Assembly: GCF_004001065.1 (NCBI RefSeq)
Contig: NZ_BIML01000002.1
Coordinates: 248,001 to 312,000 of the forward strand
Source of the DNA: Paenibacillus xylaniclasticus
Lineage (GTDB): Bacteria > Bacillota > Bacilli > Paenibacillales > Paenibacillaceae
Length of the DNA: 64,000 bases
Direction of reading: 5' to 3'
Shown: in pieces, positions 11,069-18,369 of the stretch
Layout: the number at the start of each line of letters is the position of its first letter
Position numbering within the stretch: position 1 is the stretch's first letter
Translations under genes and position numbers: made by a program
Notes under the pieces: generated by a model
The model's database searches: none
What the model saw: only the letters and a program-made list of their open reading frames with translations
What the model was told of the DNA's origin: nothing

Positions 11069-11490
11069 TCGCTGTCTCCGTCTTGGCGACAATCCTTGCA
11101 ATAACCGAACACCTCGAACTTATGCTTCACCACTTGAAAATTGTCCGGCACACTAGTCTGATCCATCGGACAATGCGTAATCGGATACGTCTTGCCGCAT
11201 TGCAGACAAATCAGATGATGATGATGGTCATGCTCCCGGCAGTGAAGCTTGAAGCGAACACCCTCTTCAAATACGACCTGCTCCAGCACGCCGAGCTCTT
11301 CCATGACTCGAAGATTCCGGTATACCGTATCGAAGCTGAGACCGGAATAGATTCTCCCCATATATTCATAGACGTCCTTCGGAGACATATAGCCGGGCGA
11401 ATCTGCGAACAGTCCGGCCAGCGTCTTCCGCTGATCTGTTATTCGCAGCCCTTGAGCCGCCATCTTCTGAACGATTTCATCTGTAGTCAT
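11065..11490 (-). CDS. zur: zinc uptake regulator Zur (Fur family)
   Basis: A 141-residue Fur-family repressor. The winged-helix part ([15 protein letters not shown]...[10 protein letters not shown]) is followed by the metal-binding dimer domain with HDHHHH, CLQCGK, ITHCPMD and the terminal CKDC, so both structural CxxC pairs are present. The best match is Bacillus Zur rather than Fur or PerR: the sequence around [12 protein letters not shown] is diagnostic. Start choice is uncertain: the ATG at 11490 aligns with Bacillus Zur but sits 14 bases from GGAGGG, whereas a TTG at 11499 has 5-base spacing. It overlaps yidD and probably regulates znuACB through the boxes at 8.1 kb. Confidence 0.9.
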   Translation of the reverse strand: MTTDEIVQKMAAQGLRITDQRKTLAGLFADSPGYMSPKDVYEYMGRIYSGLSFDTVYRNLRVMEELGVLEQVVFEEGVRFKLHCREHDHHHHLICLQCGKTYPITHCPMDQTSVPDNFQVVKHKFEVFGYCKDCRQDGDSE

Positions 11491-11598
11491 CGTATTCAAG
11501 CCTACCCTCCGAATCCACACTATCTTCTAAAACCATAATGCCCGAAATCGACAGCGCCGTCAACGCACGAGACATATCTCCACGTTCGTCATACATAC

Positions 11599-11645
11599 AA
11601 AAAGACTGCAGAAGAAGCGCCACTATCACGCGTTCCGCAGTCTTT
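11599..11645 (-). terminator. terminator of the stalk/PKD protein gene
   Basis: AAAGACTGC pairs with GCAGTCTTT across an inner imperfect stem, with a T run on the minus-strand side. It follows the stop at 11662. Confidence 0.8.
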
Positions 11646-11661
11646 CAGCATGCAGCCGTTC

Positions 11662-13752
11662 CTAGGAGCGAAGCTCTGGAAGCGGCGTGAAGAGCAAATT
11701 AATCGGCAGATTACCGCCCGGCGCAATCGTAAAGACGATCTCGACCGCTTCTTCGGTCGACCCTGTCCGGTACAGCACACCGGCTGAGTTCGCATCCTTC
11801 ACGATACTGCCCTTCTCAGGCAGCGTTACGAGCTTGCCATTAACGAGAAATGCACCCATATAATAACCGCCGCGTGGGTTCAAAGATATAAGCGTGTTCG
11901 GGGCAACATGATTCAGGTGTATTTTGTACAATACGCCGAAGTTCCCCTTGTTGACTTCCAATTTGCCGGTTAAGCCGTCATATCCATCTTGAAAGAAATC
12001 TATCTTTCCATCGCCGATTACGATACGCTGCGGCTCATGACCAAGCACCTCGTTCAGTTCAATTTCCCGGTTCGTCCCGTTAAACGTACCACGGACATGC
12101 ACGTCGCGGGTCATCAAGCCTAAGCTTGGAAGTGCAGCAATCGGATCGACACCGTCTCGGACAACGACGACCTGGAAGTCAAGACTTTGATCTGTCGTAA
12201 GATCAGCGAAGCCCGAGAACACCTCGTTCTGCTTGATCGCACGTGCCGAAATAATTGGAAGCACTTCTTTCGTCTCACCCGGCTTCACAGTCATCCAGCT
12301 TGTCGCAGGCTTGGAAGCTAGTGAATCTAAATACCGCGCCGTCGACATTTTGCCGGTAGCCGAAACTTGTGGGTTCGGACCGCCTATACCGTTCGCGCTG
12401 AGACCGACATTCGCCGTAACGGTTCCGTAGTTAGTCGCGAGCAAATACATTTTGACCGGCGCGCCAATATGGTTCATGTTATGGAACATGAACCGGATGT
12501 CGCCAATCAATTGGTCCTGATAAGCAATCCCTTCCTCTGTCCATGTCTCCGGACTGTTGCTGCGGACCATCTGTGCCGGCTCGGCTACAGGATTGGTCGT
12601 TAACAGCTTGTAGTTCAACACCTTAGCGCCATCAATCGAATAAATACCGCCAACCGGCGTGAACAGCTTTCCATATTCTTCTCGAGTATAGAGCACTTCG
12701 TCCGATACCGTCACATATTTCGTCACTTGTGACGTAAGGCCATGACGGTCCGTCACTTCTAACGTGACCGGGAAATCGCCAGCTTCGAAGAATACCGACT
12801 CGTTACCCGACCACTTCACCGTTACGATCGCATTCTCATCGTCCGTGCTCCGGTCCGTATACTGAACATTCTCGCCAATTCGATAGATTGCTTTATCGAA
12901 CGTAAAATTAGCTACAGGCGGCTGGTTCGGCGCCTTCACCACGACCGTGACGGAGTACGGATCGCTCCATACGCCGTTGCCGTCTTGAATTTGCCGGGTA
13001 ACCGTATACGTTCCCGCTTGCGCGAAAACCTCCTCACGCCCGTTCCAAATTTCGTTCAGTATGCCCGTCCCGCTTGGCACAACCGACTTGTCAATGTACT
13101 GAACAAGCGTCTGTTCTGCGTAGATTTCGGAAGGCGACACCTCGAAAGCTGCCGTTGGCGCTTTCGGTGCTTGCGGCGCTTGTACGGTTGTCCATTTCAG
13201 CGTCATCACATTATTTACGAGTGACAAGCTGCTCCCCGCCATCGCTGCCCACGACTTCACCGGAACCATGAACGTGCCTTTCAGATTGATTGCCGGACCA
13301 TTCAGCGTCACTCTTTCACCGTTCTTCAGCACGACATTATTATTCGGACTGAATCGGAGCTCCACGCCATCCTTAGTCGCTGTAGACTGCTTCGTTGAGG
13401 CGATATAATCGACCTTATAACCGAATTCGACAGCAATAGCCTTCAGCGGGATGTACGAGATGCCGTTAATAAACGTAAGCGGCTGTGCAGCGGTTGTTAT
13501 GACGCCATTATGCACGATGACCTTACTGTTCTTGTTCATCGTCAGTTTGTGCGTTAACACCGTCGGCTCCGTGCTTACGGTCGTAGTCGGCGTTATAACC
13601 GGCTGCTGTTCAGCAGGGATGCCTGTATCAGCAATCTCTGTGCTTAGTGCCGGATCATCAGAAATCGATTCTTCAGCCTGTACCGTCGGCTGAGAGACAA
13701 CCACCTGTGTAACAATGAGAGATAAGAGCAACAACCATTTCAGCTTCTTCAA
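11662..13752 (-). CDS. secreted protein with amine-oxidase-type stalk domain and PKD repeats
   Basis: A 696-residue exported protein. A signal peptide (MKKLKWLLLLSLIVTQ... cleavage near residue 26) is followed by a copper-amine-oxidase N-terminal-like stalk domain (about residues 70-195, with GISYIPLKAIAVEFGY and MVPVKSWAAMAG) that is common in Paenibacillaceae wall proteins. Two PKD-like beta domains follow (about 200-275 and 278-350; PPVANFTFDKAIY, then VTLEVTDRHGL). The last 340 residues form a domain I do not recognise. Start is a TTG with AAGGAG upstream. It probably acts outside the cell or on the wall; no enzymatic motif is evident. Confidence 0.8.
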   Translation of the reverse strand: MKKLKWLLLLSLIVTQVVVSQPTVQAEESISDDPALSTEIADTGIPAEQQPVITPTTTVSTEPTVLTHKLTMNKNSKVIVHNGVITTAAQPLTFINGISYIPLKAIAVEFGYKVDYIASTKQSTATKDGVELRFSPNNNVVLKNGERVTLNGPAINLKGTFMVPVKSWAAMAGSSLSLVNNVMTLKWTTVQAPQAPKAPTAAFEVSPSEIYAEQTLVQYIDKSVVPSGTGILNEIWNGREEVFAQAGTYTVTRQIQDGNGVWSDPYSVTVVVKAPNQPPVANFTFDKAIYRIGENVQYTDRSTDDENAIVTVKWSGNESVFFEAGDFPVTLEVTDRHGLTSQVTKYVTVSDEVLYTREEYGKLFTPVGGIYSIDGAKVLNYKLLTTNPVAEPAQMVRSNSPETWTEEGIAYQDQLIGDIRFMFHNMNHIGAPVKMYLLATNYGTVTANVGLSANGIGGPNPQVSATGKMSTARYLDSLASKPATSWMTVKPGETKEVLPIISARAIKQNEVFSGFADLTTDQSLDFQVVVVRDGVDPIAALPSLGLMTRDVHVRGTFNGTNREIELNEVLGHEPQRIVIGDGKIDFFQDGYDGLTGKLEVNKGNFGVLYKIHLNHVAPNTLISLNPRGGYYMGAFLVNGKLVTLPEKGSIVKDANSAGVLYRTGSTEEAVEIVFTIAPGGNLPINLLFTPLPELRS

Positions 13753-13924
13753 AACAACGACTCCTTCATCCTACTTCTACTAGGCGTAAGTACAGACACT
13801 TCCTATGATCTGAACTTAGCAATGCCTAATAGTATAGGACGCCTTACAGCTTACAAAGGTTTCGTTATTGAACCGGGTTGTCACTCTTTTGACACATTTC
13901 GATTCTATCTAATTGGCGGAACGA

Positions 13925-14146
13925 TTAACCATTGACTCTCATATTCATCATAAAACTACCTGCCATAATGAGAAACATGATGATGCTCGCAACGCCCAGC
14001 AGCTTGCGTCTGCGAATAAGCGTCCGGATAGCCGATGGCTCTGCATTTACATGCATAGCTTCCGAAACAGACCGATGAGCGAACAAAAAAGCGATCACAC
14101 ATACAACAAACACAATATTGGTCATGAACCAAATGCCTGTCCACAT
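13925..14146 (-). CDS. small two-segment membrane protein
   Basis: A 73-residue protein with a hydrophobic segment at residues 6-25, a basic loop with RTLIRRRKLLG and a second segment at 50-67. A GAGGAG site lies 13 bases before the ATG, which is long but usable. I do not recognise it. It follows another small membrane gene (14289-14489) on the same strand but a terminator hairpin lies between them. The opposite strand also reads open here, but its translation is His/Asn-rich and without a ribosome site. Confidence 0.5.
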   Translation of the reverse strand: MWTGIWFMTNIVFVVCVIAFLFAHRSVSEAMHVNAEPSAIRTLIRRRKLLGVASIIMFLIMAGSFMMNMRVNG

Positions 14147-14177
14147 GAGCGAACTACAACTCCTCTTATCTGAGTAT

Positions 14178-14227
14178 AAAAAAACCGCCAGCGAAACGCC
14201 GCTGCGACCCAGCAGTATCCGCTAGCG
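14178..14227 (-). terminator. terminator after the 66-residue membrane gene
   Basis: On the minus strand CCGCTAGCG can pair with CGCTGGCGG (one U-G pair), enclosing a smaller hairpin, and is followed by seven T residues. A further perfect GGCGCC-TATAA-GGCGCC hairpin lies at 14250-14266. Confidence 0.7.
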
Positions 14228-14288
14228 GATTCGTAATAACCGACCAGGCGCCTTATAGGCGCCGCTTGTCCATCATCGAACACGCTTG

Positions 14289-14489
14289 TTATAAATACCA
14301 GGTGTTCAGAATGACGCCGAACACAACCGCACTGACAACAGCTCCCGCGAACGAAAACCATCCTGTACGAAACCGCTGCTGAAACATGCTCAGCACGCCG
14401 AAACTAAGCAGCGAAAAAATGAGCATGATGAATACGGCTCCGAGCACGAACAGCCCGGCTGATACGTCGCTAACGTCAACAAGTGTCAT
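14289..14489 (-). CDS. small membrane protein, two segments
   Basis: A 66-residue protein beginning MTLVDVSDVSAGLF, with hydrophobic segments at about residues 10-33 and 43-62 separated by QQRFRTGW. GGGAGG lies 7 bases before the ATG at 14489, better placed than the upstream in-frame ATG at 14504. Family not recognised. It sits between the Hsp20-like spore gene and the 73-residue membrane protein on the same strand. Confidence 0.6.
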   Translation of the reverse strand: MTLVDVSDVSAGLFVLGAVFIMLIFSLLSFGVLSMFQQRFRTGWFSFAGAVVSAVVFGVILNTWYL

Positions 14490-14603
14490 GGACAATCCTC
14501 CCATATGAATACAGCAGTCGATTCAGACACATACCTCGCTACATTATAACGAATCTGTGACAGCGTTGCCAGTAGCTGCATGCGTCGAATTGATGACAAA
14601 TGC

Positions 14604-15023
14604 TCACCAACGGATCGGTGTTTCATAATATTTCATATTTGCTGGTTTTTTGCGAAGCTTAATCTGGAGTATACCGTCCTTGCACAACGCCTTGCACATC
14701 CGCGGGAGCACCTGCTTGGCAAGTGGGATCGTTTCCTTCTTGCCTTCAGGCAATCCCTCGATGCGAACTTTATCCTCGCGAACGAACAGACGGAGCTCCG
14801 AAGGATGTACGCCGCGCGGAATCGTCCATTTAATGACGATAAAATGATGCGTTTCGAACGTTTCTGCCGAATTTTGTCCCGGAATTCTTCCCTTCTCTTG
14901 AAGGGCGCTAGCCAACATTGCTTTGACATAATTCGCTACCCAGCCTGTATCTTTAAGCGCTTCGAACCCGCGCGGGAGCTGCTGCGTCCGCATCCATTCC
15001 TCCATGTCATTCCATTTGACCAT
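14604..15023 (-). CDS. Hsp20/alpha-crystallin-like spore protein
   Basis: A 139-residue protein. The C-terminal 85 residues fit a small-heat-shock fold: FIVIKWTIPRGVHPSELRLFVREDKVRIEG, then a beta-rich segment ending with DGILQIKLRKKP. The N-terminal 50 residues are unlike classical Hsp20. Such divergent Hsp20 proteins (the GerT type in Bacillus) are made in the mother cell and affect germination; its position back to back with the gerP operon and a SigK-type promoter at 15072-15099 support a spore role. The ATG follows GGGGGAGG. The function is inference. Confidence 0.7.
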   Translation of the reverse strand: MVKWNDMEEWMRTQQLPRGFEALKDTGWVANYVKAMLASALQEKGRIPGQNSAETFETHHFIVIKWTIPRGVHPSELRLFVREDKVRIEGLPEGKKETIPLAKQVLPRMCKALCKDGILQIKLRKKPANMKYYETPIRW

Positions 15024-15071
15024 TGCTTCCCGCCTCCCCCGTAATACGCTCTCATATACAATTGATCACTC

Positions 15072-15099
15072 TATGTTATGCGGCTCGCTTATACGAGGT
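15072..15099 (-). promoter_or_regulatory. SigK-type promoter for the Hsp20-like gene
   Basis: The minus strand has CATAACATA (15080-15072), a perfect CATA-N3-TA -10, with an AC dinucleotide 17 bases upstream (15099-15098). It points towards the start at 15023. Confidence 0.6.
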
Positions 15100-15134
15100 A
15101 CTTCGAACGTTTATTTCCTATAGGCAAGTGCGGA

Positions 15135-15161
15135 ACCTATGGGCGAATGCCGCATACGATA
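15135..15161 (+). promoter_or_regulatory. SigK-type promoter for the gerP operon
   Basis: CATACGATA at 15153-15161 fits CATA-N3-TA exactly, with AC at 15135-15136 sixteen bases upstream. Bacillus gerP is SigK-dependent, so the match is expected in the mother-cell regulon. Confidence 0.65.
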
Positions 15162-15198
15162 CCGTATATCGACATCTAAACAAGGAGGTTCGGAACGA

Positions 15199-15438
15199 AT
15201 GCCAGCTGTCGTAGGCTTTGTTAACATTACGAGCGTCGGCTCCAGCGCCGTCGTGCAGTTCGGAGATACGGTTCAAGTATCGCCCTCCAGTAACTCCAAA
15301 ACGTATGCAGGAGCTGGTTCGTTTCTGACTGGTGGCTTAGCGAACTCCAACAACGCCCTTAGCGCAACGAATACGATTGATCCAGACGTTCAAGACAGCA
15401 CGCAAAACCAAGTCGGAAACGGCGTTAACGTCATATGA
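15199..15438 (+). CDS. gerPA: spore germination protein GerPA/GerPF family
   Basis: A 79-residue GerPA/GerPF-family protein. It opens MPAVVGFVNITSVGSSAVVQFGD and ends with LSATNTIDPDVQDSTQNQVG, the usual pattern of the small coat-associated proteins that let nutrient germinants through the coat. The middle is Gly/Ser/Asn-rich. The ATG follows AAGGAGG. It is the first of five genes. In Bacillus the first gene is gerPA and the last gerPF; this sequence is at least as close to GerPF, and no second member of the family follows gerPE here. Confidence 0.85.
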   Translation: MPAVVGFVNITSVGSSAVVQFGDTVQVSPSSNSKTYAGAGSFLTGGLANSNNALSATNTIDPDVQDSTQNQVGNGVNVI

Positions 15439-15641
15439 GCAATTGGACGATTTATCAGCAGATTACGATTCATCAGCTGCGCGTACAAAGCGTGTCCAAC
15501 AGCTCTGTTCTTCAAGTCGGTAGCGCTGGATCCATTCGTTCGCTGTCGCAGCTGTACAACTCCGGGGGTTTCAGTGGACCTGCTCCCGAGCTAGAAGATG
15601 AAAATCCTTTGTCCTTCGTTCCGCTTCCGAATCCAGTTTAA
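15435..15641 (+). CDS. gerPB: spore germination protein GerPB
   Basis: A 68-residue GerPB protein (MSNWTIYQQITIHQLRVQSV...SSVLQVGSAG). The SSVLQVGSAG phrase is shared with GerPD and marks this group of coat-assembly proteins. The start overlaps the gerPA stop by 4 bases (ATGA), so translation is probably coupled. It ends in a Pro-rich tail. Role in coat permeability to germinants follows from the family. Confidence 0.88.
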   Translation: MSNWTIYQQITIHQLRVQSVSNSSVLQVGSAGSIRSLSQLYNSGGFSGPAPELEDENPLSFVPLPNPV

Positions 15642-15660
15642 TGAATCGAGGTGAAAACGG

Positions 15661-16491
15661 ATGACATCGCAAAGCAGCAGCGCTAACCCTCCATTCAACC
15701 AGCCATCACAGCCCACTCATGACAGACCGCAGCAGATTAGTGCTGGCTGGTCAGGATGGCCTGCTTGGATTGCACAGGTGCAGAATGCTTTAAGAATGCA
15801 GCAGGAACAAATCATGATGCTGCAGCAACGCGTCGACACGTTGACCACAAAGCTGAAAGAAGCGGAAGCCAAGCCGTCGTACAGCATCGACAAGATTGAA
15901 TACCATTTTGACCAATTAAAAATCGAGAAGCTTGACGGCACTCTCAATATAGGCATTCAGCCTCCACCGGACGGCAGCGAGAGCGATATCGATCAATTTA
16001 TCGTACAGCAGGCGAAGAACAACCATGCGGCCAACGTTAATGGCAACGGGAACAAAAACGGCAATGGGAATAAGAATGGCAATGGACCAAGCTCGGGCAT
16101 CAGCACACCGAACGTGTTTCCATCCGCGGGGCCAGCCGCGATGAGCCTGCCACCTCCTTATGACAATATTCAACGGCGTGTCAATGCCTATATGGATCAG
16201 CAAGCGCCAGAAGAGCTGGCAACAATGGAGAAAGAACTCGATCTGCCGCTCGATCCTTATCACCGAAGAATTGTAATCGAGGATATTAGGCGACAGCTCC
16301 CGACGAGAATTCATTTTTATATGCAGCAAGCAAAGGCTGACAATCCGGAGGCTGATACGCAACCGTTCACCGTAGAAGAGCAGGTGACGAATAAGACAAT
16401 CCGCGACATTCAGATCGCGTTCCGCCAATACTTAACAAAGCTTAGCAGCAACGGGTCAGGAAATAATGGAGGAGGTGTGCTCCAGGTATGA
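15661..16491 (+). CDS. gerPC: spore germination protein GerPC
   Basis: A 276-residue GerPC protein. A Ser/Pro/Gln-rich N-terminus precedes a coiled-coil (about residues 38-72, ALRMQQEQIMMLQQRVDTL), the family segment SYSIDKIEYHFDQLKIEKLDGTLNIG, a low-complexity Asn/Gly repeat (about residues 120-140) and a C-terminal helical domain. The Asn/Gly run (NGNGNKNGNG type) is longer than I would expect and may vary between strains. The ATG follows GAGGTG. GerPC is larger than the Bacillus protein, mostly because of the repeat. Confidence 0.88.
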   Translation: MTSQSSSANPPFNQPSQPTHDRPQQISAGWSGWPAWIAQVQNALRMQQEQIMMLQQRVDTLTTKLKEAEAKPSYSIDKIEYHFDQLKIEKLDGTLNIGIQPPPDGSESDIDQFIVQQAKNNHAANVNGNGNKNGNGNKNGNGPSSGISTPNVFPSAGPAAMSLPPPYDNIQRRVNAYMDQQAPEELATMEKELDLPLDPYHRRIVIEDIRRQLPTRIHFYMQQAKADNPEADTQPFTVEEQVTNKTIRDIQIAFRQYLTKLSSNGSGNNGGGVLQV

Positions 16492-16736
16492 TCTTTTACG
16501 TCGTCAATCACGAAATCTGTGTCGGCTCCATCGAAGTGCTTGGCGTATCCAGCTCGTCGCTGCTGCAGGTCGGCGACAATGATTCGATGTCACTGATGTC
16601 GATGTTCGATACCCCTCCCGAATCGGTTATCGTAGGGCAGCTTGCCCCGTTACAACTGCCGGAAGGCGCCGAGAACGCAGAAGGTGAACAGATGCAAGGC
16701 GAGGGCTCCGCTCCGGTCAACATTAAGCTGCGATGA
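16488..16736 (+). CDS. gerPD: spore germination protein GerPD
   Basis: An 82-residue protein whose first half (MIFYVVNHEICVGSIEVLGV...SSSLLQVGDND) is typical of GerPD. The second half is acidic and Pro-rich (PPESVIVGQLAPLQLPEGAEN), longer than in Bacillus. The start overlaps gerPC by 4 bases and its stop overlaps gerPE by 4 bases, so the three genes form a coupled series. Confidence 0.87.
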   Translation: MIFYVVNHEICVGSIEVLGVSSSSLLQVGDNDSMSLMSMFDTPPESVIVGQLAPLQLPEGAENAEGEQMQGEGSAPVNIKLR

Positions 16737-17212
16737 GAATGAACGGCGTCACCTTTGAGATTCCCGGTGCCAACCTTCCAGAGCCAACCTTCCTGTCTCT
16801 TGACGAAACCAATCTACGCACATCGGAAGTGCAGGGCATCTGTGTGAATACGGTCGCCCAAGCCGGCATACTGCAAATCGGGGATCGCTCCGAATCAATT
16901 TCGGTGCTGCGCGCTATCGCACTGCAGCGTAAAGAAGACCATCCTTATGCAGGCGACGTATTCTTTGAATCTTATTTAATATTCGACAGACCGTTCCCGG
17001 CGTTCATTGATGCTAACGATGATGACAGCATTGTCGTGACCCATCGCTGGAACGCTTGCCCGATCATCTCCGTCGGCTGCATTAGAATTACGAGCGCAGG
17101 CGCTGCCGCGCAAGTTGTCATCGGCACCGGACGGACGCACCGATCCGAGTCTCGAATAAAGCATATTCGTCAGTATAAGAGCAGACTTCCGCTTCCTCCT
17201 GCATGTCCATAG
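16733..17212 (+). CDS. gerPE: spore germination protein GerPE
   Basis: A 159-residue GerPE protein: ICVNTVAQAGILQIGDRSE is the family core, followed by ALQRKEDHPYAGDVFFESYLIF and the C-terminal CPIISVGCIRITSAGAAAQVVIG. The last 25 residues (from about THRSESRI) are basic and unusual, so the true end may have been altered; see the missing gerPF. It is the last operon gene on this strand. Confidence 0.83.
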   Translation: MRMNGVTFEIPGANLPEPTFLSLDETNLRTSEVQGICVNTVAQAGILQIGDRSESISVLRAIALQRKEDHPYAGDVFFESYLIFDRPFPAFIDANDDDSIVVTHRWNACPIISVGCIRITSAGAAAQVVIGTGRTHRSESRIKHIRQYKSRLPLPPACP

Positions 17213-17352
17213 AGCCTCTGCAGTGAATGAATAGCACCCTGCATTTGTGACGGCGGACTGATCGACATCGGCCGCTCGGCATCGTCTGGATGGGCGAATG
17301 TTGAAATGCCATTGACCCGGTATAAACGTCCATAACAATGGCCACCTCTCAC
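17170..17352 (-). CDS. possible small protein antisense to the gerPE 3' end
   Basis: A 60-residue reading frame from a GTG at 17352, ending LLLY, with a plausible composition (GRLYRVNGISTFAHPDD, then QMQGAIHSLQRLYGHAGG). It overlaps the gerPE end by 43 bases. No good ribosome site precedes the GTG, and two other minus-strand frames are also open here, so chance openness is quite possible. It fills the gap where gerPF would be expected on the other strand. I do not recognise the sequence. Confidence 0.3.
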   Translation of the reverse strand: MRGGHCYGRLYRVNGISTFAHPDDAERPMSISPPSQMQGAIHSLQRLYGHAGGSGSLLLY

Positions 17353-17360
17353 ATATATTA
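17335..17360 (+). promoter_or_regulatory. possible SigK-type promoter of the YjcZ gene
   Basis: CATATATTA at 17352-17360 fits CATA-N3-TA; AC lies 15 bases upstream, one short of the usual spacing. It precedes the small sporulation gene at 17408. Confidence 0.4.
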
Positions 17361-17407
17361 GAAATGTGGTTAACCATCACACAGAACCAATTAGGAGGTC
17401 ATGAACT

Positions 17408-17548
17408 ATGGGATACCCTGTTGCAGGCGTTGGAGCAGGCCACGGCTGCGGCCCTATTGGGGGCGTAGGCGGAATCTGTACTAGTGTCGGCGTCATTCTC
17501 GTTCTTTTCATCCTGCTCGTTATCGTACTTCGCGCAGGCTGGTTCTAA
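17408..17548 (+). CDS. YjcZ-family sporulation peptide
   Basis: A 46-residue peptide: a Gly-rich N-terminus (MGYPVAGVGAGHGCGPIGG) followed by one hydrophobic segment (SVGVILVLFILLVIVL) and RAGWF. This is the pattern of YjcZ/SscA-type sporulation proteins, tiny membrane peptides found in spores. AGGAGGT lies 8 bases before the ATG. An earlier ATG at 17400 is out of frame. It lies between gerPE and an acetyltransferase and has its own terminator. Confidence 0.82.
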   Translation: MGYPVAGVGAGHGCGPIGGVGGICTSVGVILVLFILLVIVLRAGWF

Positions 17549-17580
17549 GTCTCAGACAAATTCGATAAATCGTCTTAAGG

Positions 17581-17618
17581 GCTGCCGCTTGCAATGAAAT
17601 GCTGGCGGCGGCTCTTTT
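17581..17618 (+). terminator. terminator after the YjcZ gene
   Basis: GCTGCCGC pairs with GCGGCGGC (one U-G pair) and is followed by TCTTTT. Confidence 0.7.
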
Positions 17619-17648
17619 GACATGAATCGATAACGAGCTCTCCGTCAC

Positions 17649-18152
17649 TTACACTTTGCGGCCCATAATAACGACATCCCGCTCCGTGCCGTCAAGCTCG
17701 CAGGCGCCAGGAAGCAGCCCCCATTGCTGAAAGCCGTGCTTGGCCAGCAGTCGAAGACTAGGATAATTATGACCGAACACGAAACCGAGAAGCGTCCTAA
17801 TTCCTAACCGATCACATGAGCGGATGGCACGGTCTAACAAATAACCTCCGACACCTGCCCCCCGATATCGTTCCGCTATATATATACTCAGCTCGGCTGT
17901 AGCGTGATACGCCGGTCTGCCGTAATAAGACTGGAAGCTCAGCCAACCGACCATCTCTCCCTCATCGTTATGCGCGACCCAGATCGGTCTTGTACTCCAG
18001 TCCCGGTTGCGGAACCACGGGATGCGGCTCTCGACTGTTACCGACTCGAGATCGGCAGTAACCATACGACTGGCTACCGTCGAATTATAGATCGCAACGA
18101 TCGCGGGCAAATGCCGTTCCTCCGCTGTCGTCACGCTGATTCCCATGCTCAT
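17649..18152 (-). CDS. GNAT acetyltransferase, phosphinothricin-acetyltransferase-like
   Basis: A 167-residue GNAT-fold enzyme. The acetyl-CoA loop is [13 protein letters not shown] (about residue 95), preceded by [11 protein letters not shown], with a downstream [18 protein letters not shown] segment, all as in the Bar/Pat (phosphinothricin N-acetyltransferase) group, which also includes methionine-sulfone acetylases and amino-acid detoxifiers. The true substrate cannot be told from sequence. The ATG at 18152 follows GGAGG. It is monocistronic, convergent with the YjcZ gene. Confidence 0.82.
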   Translation of the reverse strand: MSMGISVTTAEERHLPAIVAIYNSTVASRMVTADLESVTVESRIPWFRNRDWSTRPIWVAHNDEGEMVGWLSFQSYYGRPAYHATAELSIYIAERYRGAGVGGYLLDRAIRSCDRLGIRTLLGFVFGHNYPSLRLLAKHGFQQWGLLPGACELDGTERDVVIMGRKV

Positions 18153-18312
18153 TACTTATCGCCTCCAACTTGCAAATATGTATATATAATAATCCATTAT
18201 TAAGAAGTACATGGAACTCACTGCTTATTATGGCACACATGCTGGACAAGCTCCAAACACCCTACATCCGCTCACTGGTCGTACATACTCGCCATCAGAA
18301 TATTTGCAGCCT

Positions 18313-18351
18313 AAAGAGCCAATCCGCGAGTCAACATCGGATCGGCTCTTT
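18313..18351 (-). terminator. terminator of the glycogen operon
   Basis: AAAGAGCC-A-ATCCG pairs with CGGAT-C-GGCTCTTT across a 12-base loop; it follows the GH15 stop at 18370. The T tract is short. Confidence 0.65.
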
Positions 18352-18369
18352 CGAGGCTTATATCCCATT

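Noticed and set aside
13913-14173. Plus-strand frame opposite the 73-residue membrane protein
   Set aside because: It has no ribosome site and a His/Asn-rich composition, whereas the minus strand gives a clean two-segment membrane protein.
16976-17380. Long minus-strand frame opposite gerPE
   Set aside because: Its translation is Arg/Cys-rich and unlike a protein; gerPE is certain on the other strand.
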